32,623 bases of DNA from Christensenella sp. UBA4263. Lineage in GTDB: Bacteria > Bacillota > Clostridia > Christensenellales > Aristaeellaceae. The translations under genes and the position numbers were made by a program. Position 1 is the stretch's first letter, and each line of letters begins with the position of its first letter. The stretch lies in the NCBI GenBank assembly GCA_002395225.1, contig DGWH01000167.1, positions 2,302 through 34,924 of the forward strand. Direction: 5' to 3'. Shown in pieces: positions 15,556-23,130 of the stretch. The notes under the pieces are model-generated. The model worked only from the letters and a program-made list of their open reading frames with translations. It did no database searches and was not told the DNA's origin.

Positions 15556-17099
15556 CTGCGGCTTGCCTCCCTTTCTGCAAATTTTCTCTTGTTTGCTTCG
15601 ATATCCTGGCGAAGGGCATGAATGAACCAGAACATCAGCGCAAGGGCAAATCCGACACCGCCGCCGATCAGCAGACGCTTGCTGTTGGCACTGAGGAAGC
15701 TTTGAGGCTTGCCGAACGCATCCGAATGTTCGAGGAAGGTGGTAAAGGAGGGACTTTCAAACAGATCCTGCATATGTGCACTGATTTCGCTGTAAATCTG
15801 CTGCGCATGGCCGATGGCGGACTGAATCTCGGCCGTGACTTCCTCCGTCACCGCGCCGCCTTTCTTCCCTTCCAGCGTGGCAAGCTTTGCCTGCGCCAGA
15901 CTGTTCGTATACTGAAGGTTTTCAAGGGTATCCAGGTTGTCCACCTGATCCATAAACAGATCGTTATAGGCAGCGGTATTGATGCGCCCGGAATTCCGGG
16001 CCTCGGATCCCTGAACGGTGAGGATGACCTCTTCATTGCGGTAATTGGCAATGGTATCATTCAGGGCCTGAATCGTTTCATTCAGTGAAATGATTTTCTG
16101 CTGCGAATCCTGCTGGGTGAACCGGTAGTAGGCTTTCGTATCCTCGATATTTTCAACCAGCGCTTCGGACTGAATCATGGATTCGGTATAATCGGTACTG
16201 GAATACTGGACCAGCCGGATGGCGTTCATGAGGTCGTTGAGGGACAGACCGGTACGGAAAGACCGGTAAGCCCGGACCTCTTCGGGCTTCTCGCTGCAGT
16301 AGGCGTAGAGCTGATCCAGAGAGGTATTGAGCATGTTCATCTGCTGGAGATTGTCAATGCCGCCTGCCGTGATCAGTTCAAAGGGATTGTCCGGCAGCTT
16401 GACATCCGCATAGGTTTTGACCAGATAGCTGTTATATGCGGAAATGACACTGTTGAGGACAATGGGCAGTTCCGAATCCTTCAGGTAGACCTTGCTGTTG
16501 GAATCAGCCTGCCCGAAACCGTTGCGAAGAGAGACAATGAAGCGGTTGGAGTAGGTGAAACTGAAGGTCTGGAGTTGCTGGTACAGTTCCGAGTTCTTGT
16601 CCGCAATCATCTTTGAGACGAGCTCCATCTGCTGATTGGAACGCTCTGTCGGAATCCGGTCAATGGTGATATTGCTCCTGAGATTTTCAATGCTGATGGG
16701 AACTGAAAGTTCCAGGCCGCTGAGTGCGTTCTGCAGGACATAGGAGGAGGTGAGCTGGTTCAGGTCCAGCGGCTTCCCGTCCGGCGCGGTCAGGTCCGTC
16801 ACTGGCTTGGGCTGTTCCTGGTTTCGCCCATCCTGCACCATGTAATTCAGCGTCACGGCGGAGCTGACGGTCAGCGGGGGCTTGGTCATAAAGTAACTGG
16901 CGGCAGGGATAAACAGACCGATTGCGACGAACAGGATTATCAGCCAGAGATAGAAAAAAGCACTTTTTCCCATGTTGGCGAAGACCTGAAAAAGATCGAT
17001 TTCCATATCGGCCGGATCCGGCGGATTGCTGACGGTAAGGCTGATTTTTGCATCACGATCAATTACCAGGGGTCCGCTGTTCGGGTGTTCGTTATCCAA
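15552..17099 (-). CDS. Wzz-like two-TM envelope protein, first of a pair (TTG start)
   Basis: The protein has a hydrophilic cytoplasmic N-terminus of about 45 residues, TM1 (about 47-70), a long extracytoplasmic helical domain with predicted coiled coil (about 350-430), TM2 (about 474-496) and a charged tail. This is the polysaccharide co-polymerase layout. An ATG at 17114 is in frame but has no ribosome binding site before it; instead ATGGAGG itself supplies GGAGG (17112-17108), spaced eight bases from a TTG at 17099, which I take as the start (515 residues). It has a consensus promoter about 100 bases upstream. The pair sits between c-di-GMP genes, and c-di-GMP often controls exopolysaccharide export, so regulation by that signal is plausible but unproven. 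Confidence 0.6.
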   Translation of the reverse strand: MDNEHPNSGPLVIDRDAKISLTVSNPPDPADMEIDLFQVFANMGKSAFFYLWLIILFVAIGLFIPAASYFMTKPPLTVSSAVTLNYMVQDGRNQEQPKPVTDLTAPDGKPLDLNQLTSSYVLQNALSGLELSVPISIENLRSNITIDRIPTERSNQQMELVSKMIADKNSELYQQLQTFSFTYSNRFIVSLRNGFGQADSNSKVYLKDSELPIVLNSVISAYNSYLVKTYADVKLPDNPFELITAGGIDNLQQMNMLNTSLDQLYAYCSEKPEEVRAYRSFRTGLSLNDLMNAIRLVQYSSTDYTESMIQSEALVENIEDTKAYYRFTQQDSQQKIISLNETIQALNDTIANYRNEEVILTVQGSEARNSGRINTAAYNDLFMDQVDNLDTLENLQYTNSLAQAKLATLEGKKGGAVTEEVTAEIQSAIGHAQQIYSEISAHMQDLFESPSFTTFLEHSDAFGKPQSFLSANSKRLLIGGGVGFALALMFWFIHALRQDIEANKRKFAEREASRR

Positions 17100-17198
17100 A
17101 GCAGAAACCTCCATTTCTGATATATGTTGTATGCCCGGGAATTACGGTGTGAGAGACGGCTTTTATCTCTCTCGAATCACATGGGCAGGCGTGTGGAA

Positions 17199-17227
17199 AG
17201 TATACGCAATCCGGTGATTTCTGTCAA
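17199..17227 (-). promoter_or_regulatory. Consensus promoter of the Wzz-like pair
   Basis: On the minus strand, TTGACA (17227-17222) and TATACT (17204-17199) are separated by 17 bases. The leader of about 90 bases contains a six-pair GAGAGA/TCTCTC hairpin between about 17150 and 17175. Confidence 0.85.
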
Positions 17228-17326
17228 GAGAAACCAACATATCGAAAATGAACAAACCGGACTTCTCCGGCCCCCCGCCTGGAGGGGAATCAGGGGATTC
17301 AGGGGCCCGGACAGGGAAACAGCAGA

Positions 17327-17354
17327 TTGACAAACCCGTTCCGTTTCATATAAT
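17327..17354 (+). promoter_or_regulatory. Promoter of the peptide deformylase gene
   Basis: TTGACA (17327-17332) and TATAAT (17349-17354) with a 16-base spacer. Transcription would start near 17361, about 300 bases before the coding start. Confidence 0.75.
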
Positions 17355-17363
17355 GATGACGGT

Positions 17364-17450
17364 GCAGGTGAATCCTGAGCCTTTCAGGCAGAAAAACGCC
17401 TGATTCGGTTCATTCCGGCGGACCAAATATGTGGACAGCCATGCACCTGC
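17364..17450 (+). promoter_or_regulatory. Structured 5' leader of the deformylase gene (unidentified)
   Basis: GCAGGTG (17364-17370) pairs exactly with CACCTGC (17444-17450), closing a domain at the very 5' end of the predicted transcript. Inside, TCAGGC (17384-17389) pairs with GCCTGA (17398-17403), competing with CCTGA (17374-17378)/TCAGG. No known riboswitch motif was recognised. The remaining leader (17451-17661) has no gene and no clear terminator. The stretch 17228-17326, before the promoter, holds a GC-rich segment with short GAATC/GATTC and CCCC/GGGG inverted repeats and no gene. Confidence 0.4.
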
Positions 17451-17661
17451 GGGCCGGCCTGACGTGAAAACATCGATTTTGCAAAAAAGCGGAGCGTGGC
17501 ATTTAAGCATCACTGCTGTGCAATTGAAAAAGCGTGACTGACATTTGCTCAGGGGTGGTCGTTCGCCGGAGCTACTGTGCCATGCCCCGGATTTGACGGA
17601 CTGTCGCTTTGCGGCAGGGCCATTTCAGAGAGAGAAACACAAAACGGAGGAGTGGTGCACG

Positions 17662-18078
17662 ATGGTAAAAGCGATTATCAGAGATCCGGAATTTCTCTGT
17701 CAGCCTTCCCCGGAGGCGGAGAGGACGGATCTTCAGGCGGGACGGGATCTGGATGACACGCTGAAAGCACACCGGGGGGAATGCGTCGGGATGGCGGCGA
17801 ACATGATCGGTGTCCGAAAGCGGATCATCGTCATGAATCCGGGCATGGGACCTTTCAATGTGGTGATGTACAATCCGGTGATTGTCCGGAAAGAAAAGCC
17901 GTATATGACGGAGGAGGGCTGTCTTTCCCTTGAGGGGACGAGAAAGACGGAACGGTTTCAGGAGATCGAGGTGGAGTTCAGGGATGCGCGGTGGGAAATG
18001 CACCGGATGTCTTTTTCCGGCTTTCCCGCACAGATCATTCAGCATGAGGTGGACCACCTGAACGGCATTCTGATCTGA
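17662..18078 (+). CDS. def: Short peptide deformylase paralogue with altered motif 1
   Basis: Peptide deformylase removes the N-formyl group from nascent proteins. In 138 residues the metal site is intact: EEGCLS, whose Cys is a ligand, and QHEVDH near the C-terminus, whose two His are ligands and whose Glu is catalytic. Motif 1, normally GxGxAAxQ, reads CVGMAANM, so the Gln that helps the oxyanion hole is replaced by Met. The protein ends just after the HExxH helix and lacks the C-terminal helix of longer enzymes. This matches a short Firmicutes PDF-like group usually found besides a canonical Def. GGAGG is 11 bases before the ATG. Activity on formyl-Met is uncertain because of the motif 1 change. 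Confidence 0.8.
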   Translation: MVKAIIRDPEFLCQPSPEAERTDLQAGRDLDDTLKAHRGECVGMAANMIGVRKRIIVMNPGMGPFNVVMYNPVIVRKEKPYMTEEGCLSLEGTRKTERFQEIEVEFRDARWEMHRMSFSGFPAQIIQHEVDHLNGILI

Positions 18079-18089
18079 AGAAATAAAGT

Positions 18090-18118
18090 TTGAATGGCCG
18101 TCCCCGTTATGATATAAT
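18090..18118 (+). promoter_or_regulatory. Promoter of the 6-TM GGDEF gene
   Basis: TTGAAT (18090-18095) and TATAAT (18113-18118) with a 17-base spacer, directly after the deformylase stop. Confidence 0.75.
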
Positions 18119-18126
18119 CCAGAATG

Positions 18127-18174
18127 GGTTGACGGACTTGTCCGGGTGAGAACTGCGAATAACGTGCGTCAGCC
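18127..18174 (+). promoter_or_regulatory. Structured leader of the 6-TM GGDEF gene
   Basis: GGTTGACG (18127-18134) pairs with CGTCAGCC (18167-18174), eight pairs with one G-U, enclosing a small GGAC/GTCC hairpin. A second ATCC/GGAT hairpin lies near 18177-18195, just before the start codon, where it could mask the GGAAGG purine run. No c-di-GMP riboswitch signature was seen. Confidence 0.35.
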
Positions 18175-18205
18175 ATGATCCTGCAGGAAGGATGGGACTC
18201 CGTTT

Positions 18206-19303
18206 ATGAAAATCGATCATCCGTTTCAGTTCCTCAGGGATTTTCTGAATTCAAAGGTTCCTGAACCGGAACACGGAAAGATGCCGAAATATTACCGGCG
18301 TGTACTGGGTGTGTCGAATGTGCTGCTTGCAGCCATGTACCTGATGATTCTCCTGCTGAGCGTGATCATTAATCACCATGTGGACTGGTTTGGCATTGCG
18401 CTCCTGGTGGCAGTGATCCTGAAATCGGCCCTGATCGATGAGATGAACATGCGGGTGAATCTGCTGGTCCATGCGGTCATTGTCACACTGTGGTGCGGAT
18501 GGTATGTGTATATATACGGCTGGAGCAGCGGCGGACAGCATTTTCTGATTCCGCTGCTGATGCTGATCTTCTTTTCGGTGTATGTCCGGCCGTTGGTCAA
18601 GGTGGTTTACTTCTGTATCCTGATTGTGTTCCGGATGCTGCTGTTCAGATATACCCTGAGCCATGAACCGATTATCGCCATGGAACAGAACACGATGGTG
18701 CTGTTCCAGACGGTCAATACCCTGTTCCTGTTTTTTGTGACAGCCGTGAACTGCATCGTGTTCAGCACCAACATTCAGGAAACGGAACGCCAGCTCCTGA
18801 TCGACAACCAGGAACTGCAGCATGAGGCCGAGACGGATGCGCTGACCCAGCTGCCGAACCGCCGCTCCATCTACGAGGAGATGACCCGGTACATGAAGGA
18901 AAATCCCGCGTCCCAGTTCTGCGTGGCCATTGCCGATATCGACTTTTTCAAGAAAGTGAATGATACCTACGGGCATAACTGCGGGGACTATACCCTCCAG
19001 CGGCTGACCGCCTGCTTCCGGGAAAATGCCGGGGGCCGGTATAAGTGCGGACGCTGGGGCGGAGAGGAATTCTGCTTTTTCTTCCCGGGGATGAATATCG
19101 ACGATGCGGGAACCATCATGCGGGATGTGAATATCCAGGTCAGCTATATGGATTTTGAATTCGAGGGAAACCAGTTTAAGATTACCATCACGGCCGGTGT
19201 GGAGGAATATGACTTCCGTTCCGAACTGATCGGGATTATCGAGCAGGCGGACAAGAAACTGTATACCGGAAAAACGACCGGCCGGAACCGCGTCATTGTG
19301 TAA
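18206..19303 (+). CDS. Membrane diguanylate cyclase, six-helix sensor plus GGDEF
   Basis: The 365-residue protein has a cytoplasmic N-terminus, about six transmembrane helices between residues 35 and 188, a short coiled-coil linker (about 190-208) and a GGDEF domain (about 210-362). The active site is RWGGEEF (283-289), the accepted GGEEF variant, so cyclase activity is expected. The upstream inhibitory RxxD is missing. The membrane part has no recognised ligand-binding motif. The ribosome binding site is poor: the nearest purine run (GGAAGG) is about 14 bases from the ATG. It has its own promoter and a terminator, so it is monocistronic and separate from the other c-di-GMP genes. Confidence 0.88.
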   Translation: MKIDHPFQFLRDFLNSKVPEPEHGKMPKYYRRVLGVSNVLLAAMYLMILLLSVIINHHVDWFGIALLVAVILKSALIDEMNMRVNLLVHAVIVTLWCGWYVYIYGWSSGGQHFLIPLLMLIFFSVYVRPLVKVVYFCILIVFRMLLFRYTLSHEPIIAMEQNTMVLFQTVNTLFLFFVTAVNCIVFSTNIQETERQLLIDNQELQHEAETDALTQLPNRRSIYEEMTRYMKENPASQFCVAIADIDFFKKVNDTYGHNCGDYTLQRLTACFRENAGGRYKCGRWGGEEFCFFFPGMNIDDAGTIMRDVNIQVSYMDFEFEGNQFKITITAGVEEYDFRSELIGIIEQADKKLYTGKTTGRNRVIV

Positions 19304-19318
19304 CGGTGCCGGAATATG

Positions 19319-19350
19319 AAACAGCCTGTGTCTATGCACAGGTTGTTTTT
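19319..19350 (+). terminator. Terminator after the 6-TM GGDEF gene
   Basis: A 12-pair stem with one G-U (19319-19330 with 19337-19348) and a six-base loop ends in TTTTT. It lies about 30 bases before the next start, whose promoter is not evident. Confidence 0.75.
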
Positions 19351-19380
19351 GCAAACCCGGTGAAGAGCGGGAGGGAGAAC

Positions 19381-21855
19381 ATGGAGCGATTTGGTCAGTT
19401 TACCCTGGATAAGGAACGGGATATTGTGGTGGATGTGTTCCGGAATGGGGAGGGACTCTCGTATGTGCTTCGGACGCCGAATCATCATACGGGGAATCTC
19501 ATTACGAATCTGGCGGCGCTTTGCCATCTGCCGCTCAGTGAGGATGCGCAGGGGCTTCGGGTGATCCGGGGGGAGATTCCGTGTTACATCAACGGAAACA
19601 ATGAACGCCTGTTTATTTTCCGGCTGGGCAATACCAAGGTGGCAAACCTTTACCCGGATGGCCGGATTGAGATGAAGGCCTCCATTCCGGCCATTTCCAA
19701 GACCCTGATGAGCCAGACCAAGGAATACAAGCTGGGCATCGCTCGGACCATTGTCAAGACGTATATCCGGAGTGAGTGCAAGTTTGAAACGGATGTGCAT
19801 ACGCACATGAACGGCAATCTGGAGCCGGATGTCCTGATCGCCCTGGGCATCTGGCATCAGATCCGGTATCCCCTGTATTACATCCGGAAACTGCAGCTGC
19901 GCTGTACCCGCGAGCAGCAGGCACGGCTGGAGGAGAGGCGGGCTGAGACCGCCCCGCTGTATGCGGACTCGGGCCTGACCGGCCGGTATCTGGACCGCAA
20001 AATCGATGACCATACCTATATCAATTTTGCGGACCTGATTCTGGGAAATCCGGCAGATGCCTTTGCGAATATTGAAAAGATCCGCCATTCCCTGACGGTG
20101 CCAAAGGACGGGCAGGCGGTGTTTGCCAACCTTGAAAAGGTCTATCTGTACCGGTACGTGTTTACCAAGGGACAGGCGGCACCGGACCGGATCCCCCTGT
20201 ACGGCGCGGACCAGCTGCCGCATCCCCAGGTCTGCGATGTTCTGAGACGGATCATGGCAGACCATCTGCAGCCGGCGTATCAGGCCAATACCCTCTTTGA
20301 GGACAAGCTCCTCTGGATTGCCAGGACCTATCAGGCCCGCGGCATCCGGTATGTGGAAATCTCCGATACCACCCTGGTTAAGGAAGAAGGCGCGCTTGAC
20401 ATGCTCCGCCAGGTGCACCGGGTGATGCCGGCCGTGTTTGCGGAGACGGGCACCATGATCCGTTTCCTGGCCGGAATCCGGCGGATTCCGCTGACCATTG
20501 TCCGGGATCATGTCACGGGCGGGGACTACTTCAGCGACAATCTCCGGGTCCTCAGGGCCGTGGCCGCAGATCCCTATGTGGCCGGTGCGGACATCCTGGG
20601 AGAGGAGATCAACGACATTCTGGAACTGCAGCCGGTCATCCGGGAACTGGTGCGGATTGCAGGCACCGTGGAGGGCTTTGTGATCCGGATCCATGCGGGG
20701 GAAAATGACAGTCTGCGGGACAATGTGGAGAACAGCATCCGCTGCGTGCTTGAGGCACTGGAGCTCGGGCAGAAAATGCCTGCGCTGCGCCTGGGTCACG
20801 GCCTGTATACCGCCAACCTCAATTCCCCCAAAGGAAAGCGGCTGCTCCGGATGCTCCGGGACAACGGGGTGATTCTGGAATTCCAGATTTCCTCCAATGT
20901 GCGCCTGAACAATCTGAGCGACCTGGGGGTCCATCCGCTGAAACACTACCTCAGGGAAGGAGTCGCCTGTGTCCAGGGAACGGACGGCGGCGCCCTGTAC
21001 GGGACAGATTCCATTGATGAGGAACTGGCCCTTGAAAAGCTGTTGGAACTCAGCTTTGAGGAACTCTGCCAGATGCGCGAAGCGGACCGGCAGATCTGCC
21101 GGTCCGGCATGGCCAATTTTGAGCAGAAAAGCCGCGCATTCCTGGCCGCCTGCGGAGAGCAGGAGGTGTCCCGCTTTCTGGCAGCGCGGCTTGCGGATAC
21201 GCCGCGGCCGCAGATTGAACTGTGGATCAATACCCATACGGTGCAGGCACAGACGGAACTGGCCGACCGGATTGCCCCGCTTCCCCAGGGAATGCCGGTG
21301 GTGGTTGCCGGGGGCAGCTTTAACAACAGTCAGCACAGGACCGTTATGCGCGAGGAGGGAAAACGTGTCATTGATGCGTGCCTTAACCGGCTTGAGAGGG
21401 ACAAGGTGTTTTTTGTGATCGGGCATCGCCTGACGGGGTATGAGCAGTATCTGGTGGAGCACAATCACGGACGCTTCCGGATCTTTGCCATTGTGCCTAC
21501 CCTCCTGTCAAGGAGCGAAGAGCGCCGGCTGCGCCGGGCGGGGGTGGAAATCCGGGTGTCGATTGAACCCACCGGAATCAGCCTGTACAAGAGCTTTGCC
21601 TATGAACTGTTCAAGCGGCGGCCCTGCACCGTGCTGGTGCTGGATGGAAACTCGGCGGCGGCCAATCTTCTGCAGGAAGCCAGGAACGGGCGCTATAAGA
21701 GCCGGATCATGATTGACGGGCATTCCCGGGCGCTGATCTCCAAGGCGAGGACACTGCACGGCTATGTCCGGGAAATTGGCGATCCCGGGGAAACAGCGGA
21801 GGAGATTGCCCGCTGGCAGCGGGAAAACGAAACGGCGGCGAAGCCGAAAAGATAA
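19381..21855 (+). CDS. Adenosine/AMP-deaminase-like metalloprotein with C-terminal Rossmann-like (SLOG-like) domain
   Basis: This 824-residue protein has three parts. Residues 1-130 are an unrecognised N-terminal region. Residues 135-600 are an adenosine-deaminase-type TIM barrel: DVHTHM with metal ligands His140 and His142, IHAGEND with His438 and catalytic Glu441, LGHG with His473, SSN at 504-506, and GTDGG with metal ligand Asp535. The second Asp of the usual TDD is Gly536. A large insertion (about 165-300) interrupts the barrel. Residues 638-795 form a Rossmann-like domain with VVVAGGS (640-646), VFFVIGH (676-682) and VLVLDGNSAA (751-760), which resembles nucleotide-binding SLOG/LOG folds. 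Deamination of an adenine nucleoside or nucleotide is likely, the substrate unknown. A GGGAGGGAG site precedes the ATG. It is much longer than simple Add enzymes (about 330-350). Confidence 0.78.
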   Translation: MERFGQFTLDKERDIVVDVFRNGEGLSYVLRTPNHHTGNLITNLAALCHLPLSEDAQGLRVIRGEIPCYINGNNERLFIFRLGNTKVANLYPDGRIEMKASIPAISKTLMSQTKEYKLGIARTIVKTYIRSECKFETDVHTHMNGNLEPDVLIALGIWHQIRYPLYYIRKLQLRCTREQQARLEERRAETAPLYADSGLTGRYLDRKIDDHTYINFADLILGNPADAFANIEKIRHSLTVPKDGQAVFANLEKVYLYRYVFTKGQAAPDRIPLYGADQLPHPQVCDVLRRIMADHLQPAYQANTLFEDKLLWIARTYQARGIRYVEISDTTLVKEEGALDMLRQVHRVMPAVFAETGTMIRFLAGIRRIPLTIVRDHVTGGDYFSDNLRVLRAVAADPYVAGADILGEEINDILELQPVIRELVRIAGTVEGFVIRIHAGENDSLRDNVENSIRCVLEALELGQKMPALRLGHGLYTANLNSPKGKRLLRMLRDNGVILEFQISSNVRLNNLSDLGVHPLKHYLREGVACVQGTDGGALYGTDSIDEELALEKLLELSFEELCQMREADRQICRSGMANFEQKSRAFLAACGEQEVSRFLAARLADTPRPQIELWINTHTVQAQTELADRIAPLPQGMPVVVAGGSFNNSQHRTVMREEGKRVIDACLNRLERDKVFFVIGHRLTGYEQYLVEHNHGRFRIFAIVPTLLSRSEERRLRRAGVEIRVSIEPTGISLYKSFAYELFKRRPCTVLVLDGNSAAANLLQEARNGRYKSRIMIDGHSRALISKARTLHGYVREIGDPGETAEEIARWQRENETAAKPKR

Positions 21856-21892
21856 AAAATGCCCGGGGTCCCTGGCGGGACTCCGGGCATTT
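21854..21892. terminator. Terminator shared by the deaminase-like gene and idh
   Basis: A stem of about 16 pairs with one mismatch (21857-21872 with 21877-21892) ends on the minus strand in a T6 run (21859-21854), so it mainly terminates the isocitrate dehydrogenase operon. The plus-strand tail (ATTTGCTG) is weaker. Confidence 0.8.
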
Positions 21893-21898
21893 GCTGTT

Positions 21899-23026
21899 TC
21901 AGGCGCTGAGCTGTTTGGTGAGTGCGGCGGTGAAAGCGGCACAGGTAGCGCCCTCCCGCTGGCCGGTGACGACAATGCCCTGTTCCTTTACCGCGATGAC
22001 GGCCCGGCGCAGGACCTCTGCTTTCCGGACACAGCCGATATGGTCAAGCATCATGGCAGCGGCCTGCAGGATGCTTTCCGGATTGGCATAGTCCCCCAGT
22101 CCTTCCTCAATCATGCGGGGAGCGGAGCCGTGGATGGCCTCAAACATGGCGTAGCGGCTGCCGATGTTGGAGCTGCCCGCCGTGCCGACGCCGCCCTGAA
22201 TCTGGGCAGCCTCATCTGTCAGGATGTCGCCGTAGAGGTTGGGAGCCACGATCACCTGGAAACGGCTGCGCATGGCAGGATTGACCAGGTTGGCGGCCAT
22301 GATATCCACGAAATATTCCTCGGTGGTGATTTCCGGATATTCAGCGGCGATTTCATGACAGAGTTTGGAGAAAAGGCCGTCTGTCTTTTTCATGATGTTG
22401 GCCTTGGTGACGATGCTCACGTGCCGGCGTCCGGTGGCGCGGGCAAATTCATATGCCGCCCGTGCAATGCGCTTTGTGCCGGCGTGGGTGGTGACCTTGA
22501 AATCCATGTTCAGGAGGTCGCCCACCTCAACGCCGCTGGACCCGACGGCATACTCGCCCTCCGTGTTCTCACGGAAGAAGGTCCAGTCGATTCCCTCCTC
22601 GGGAACAGATACCGGACGGATGTTGGCAAACAGATCCAGCGCCTTGCGCAGGGTGACATTGGCACTGGTCATGGTTCCGCCCAGGGGGGTCGTGGTGGGC
22701 CCTTTCAGGAGAACCGGACAGGACCGGATCACCTCAAGGACATCCGAGGGAACACTTTCGTTCCGGGCAAGGCGGTTTTCAATGGTCAGGCCTTCCACGG
22801 GAACCAGAACAATTTCACCGCGTTCAATTTCATCCCTGAGGAGAATGCGGAGAACGGATTCGGCGCAGGCCATAATGGTCGGCCCGATCCCGTCCCCCGG
22901 CGCGATGGCGATGCGCAGGGGACGGGAGGTAAAATCAAAGGGTTCGGTCTGTTCAAGTCGCCGCGCACGGTCGATCTGCTCATTCAGCAGCTTTTCGTAG
23001 TGGGCGAGAATGGCTTTGGTATCCAT
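21899..23026 (-). CDS. icd: Isocitrate dehydrogenase (isocitrate/isopropylmalate dehydrogenase family)
   Basis: The 375-residue enzyme belongs to the beta-decarboxylating dehydrogenases. Residues that mark isocitrate binding are visible: Ser121, Asn123 and Arg127 (SANVTLR), Arg137, Arg152 (FRENTEGEYA), Lys208 in the KANIMKKTDG motif, and metal-binding Asp241, Asp267 and Asp271. The cofactor motif HGSAP (299-303) is followed by Arg-Met instead of the Lys-Tyr of NADP-specific E. coli Icd, so cofactor choice is open. The neighbours, Re-citrate synthase and aconitase, make isocitrate to 2-oxoglutarate the natural reaction. An N-terminal extension of about 35 residues precedes the Rossmann core. 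A GGAG site precedes the ATG; it is the last gene of a three-gene operon. Confidence 0.87.
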   Translation of the reverse strand: MDTKAILAHYEKLLNEQIDRARRLEQTEPFDFTSRPLRIAIAPGDGIGPTIMACAESVLRILLRDEIERGEIVLVPVEGLTIENRLARNESVPSDVLEVIRSCPVLLKGPTTTPLGGTMTSANVTLRKALDLFANIRPVSVPEEGIDWTFFRENTEGEYAVGSSGVEVGDLLNMDFKVTTHAGTKRIARAAYEFARATGRRHVSIVTKANIMKKTDGLFSKLCHEIAAEYPEITTEEYFVDIMAANLVNPAMRSRFQVIVAPNLYGDILTDEAAQIQGGVGTAGSSNIGSRYAMFEAIHGSAPRMIEEGLGDYANPESILQAAAMMLDHIGCVRKAEVLRRAVIAVKEQGIVVTGQREGATCAAFTAALTKQLSA

Positions 23027-23043
23027 AGGGCGTCTCCTTTATG

Positions 23044-23115
23044 AGCCGCGGCTTGGTCTTTCGGCGCCGCGGCTTTTCTGATGCTTATATTTGACAAATC
23101 GACGCTACGCGTCGA
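23044..23115 (-). other. Two perfect hairpins in the gntR-idh gap
   Basis: AGCCGCGGC/GCCGCGGCT (23044-23052, 23066-23074) forms a nine-pair stem, and TCGACGC/GCGTCGA (23099-23105, 23109-23115) a seven-pair stem with a three-base loop. Neither is followed by a T run on the minus strand, so they are more likely mRNA stability or processing elements than terminators. Confidence 0.5.
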
Positions 23116-23130
23116 GCCCGCTCCTTATCA

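Noticed and set aside
17545..17575. GGGGTGG stretch resembling the T-box antiterminator
   Set aside because: The required ACCRCG part, a paired antiterminator and a terminator are missing.
19144..21468. Very long minus-strand open frame (over 770 codons) antisense to the deaminase-like gene and the GGDEF gene end
   Set aside because: It mirrors the plus-strand genes, has no recognisable domain or ribosome binding site, and is explained by codon bias of the sense genes.
21764..23044. 426-codon plus-strand open frame over idh
   Set aside because: Antisense to a clearly conserved isocitrate dehydrogenase; no homology of its own.
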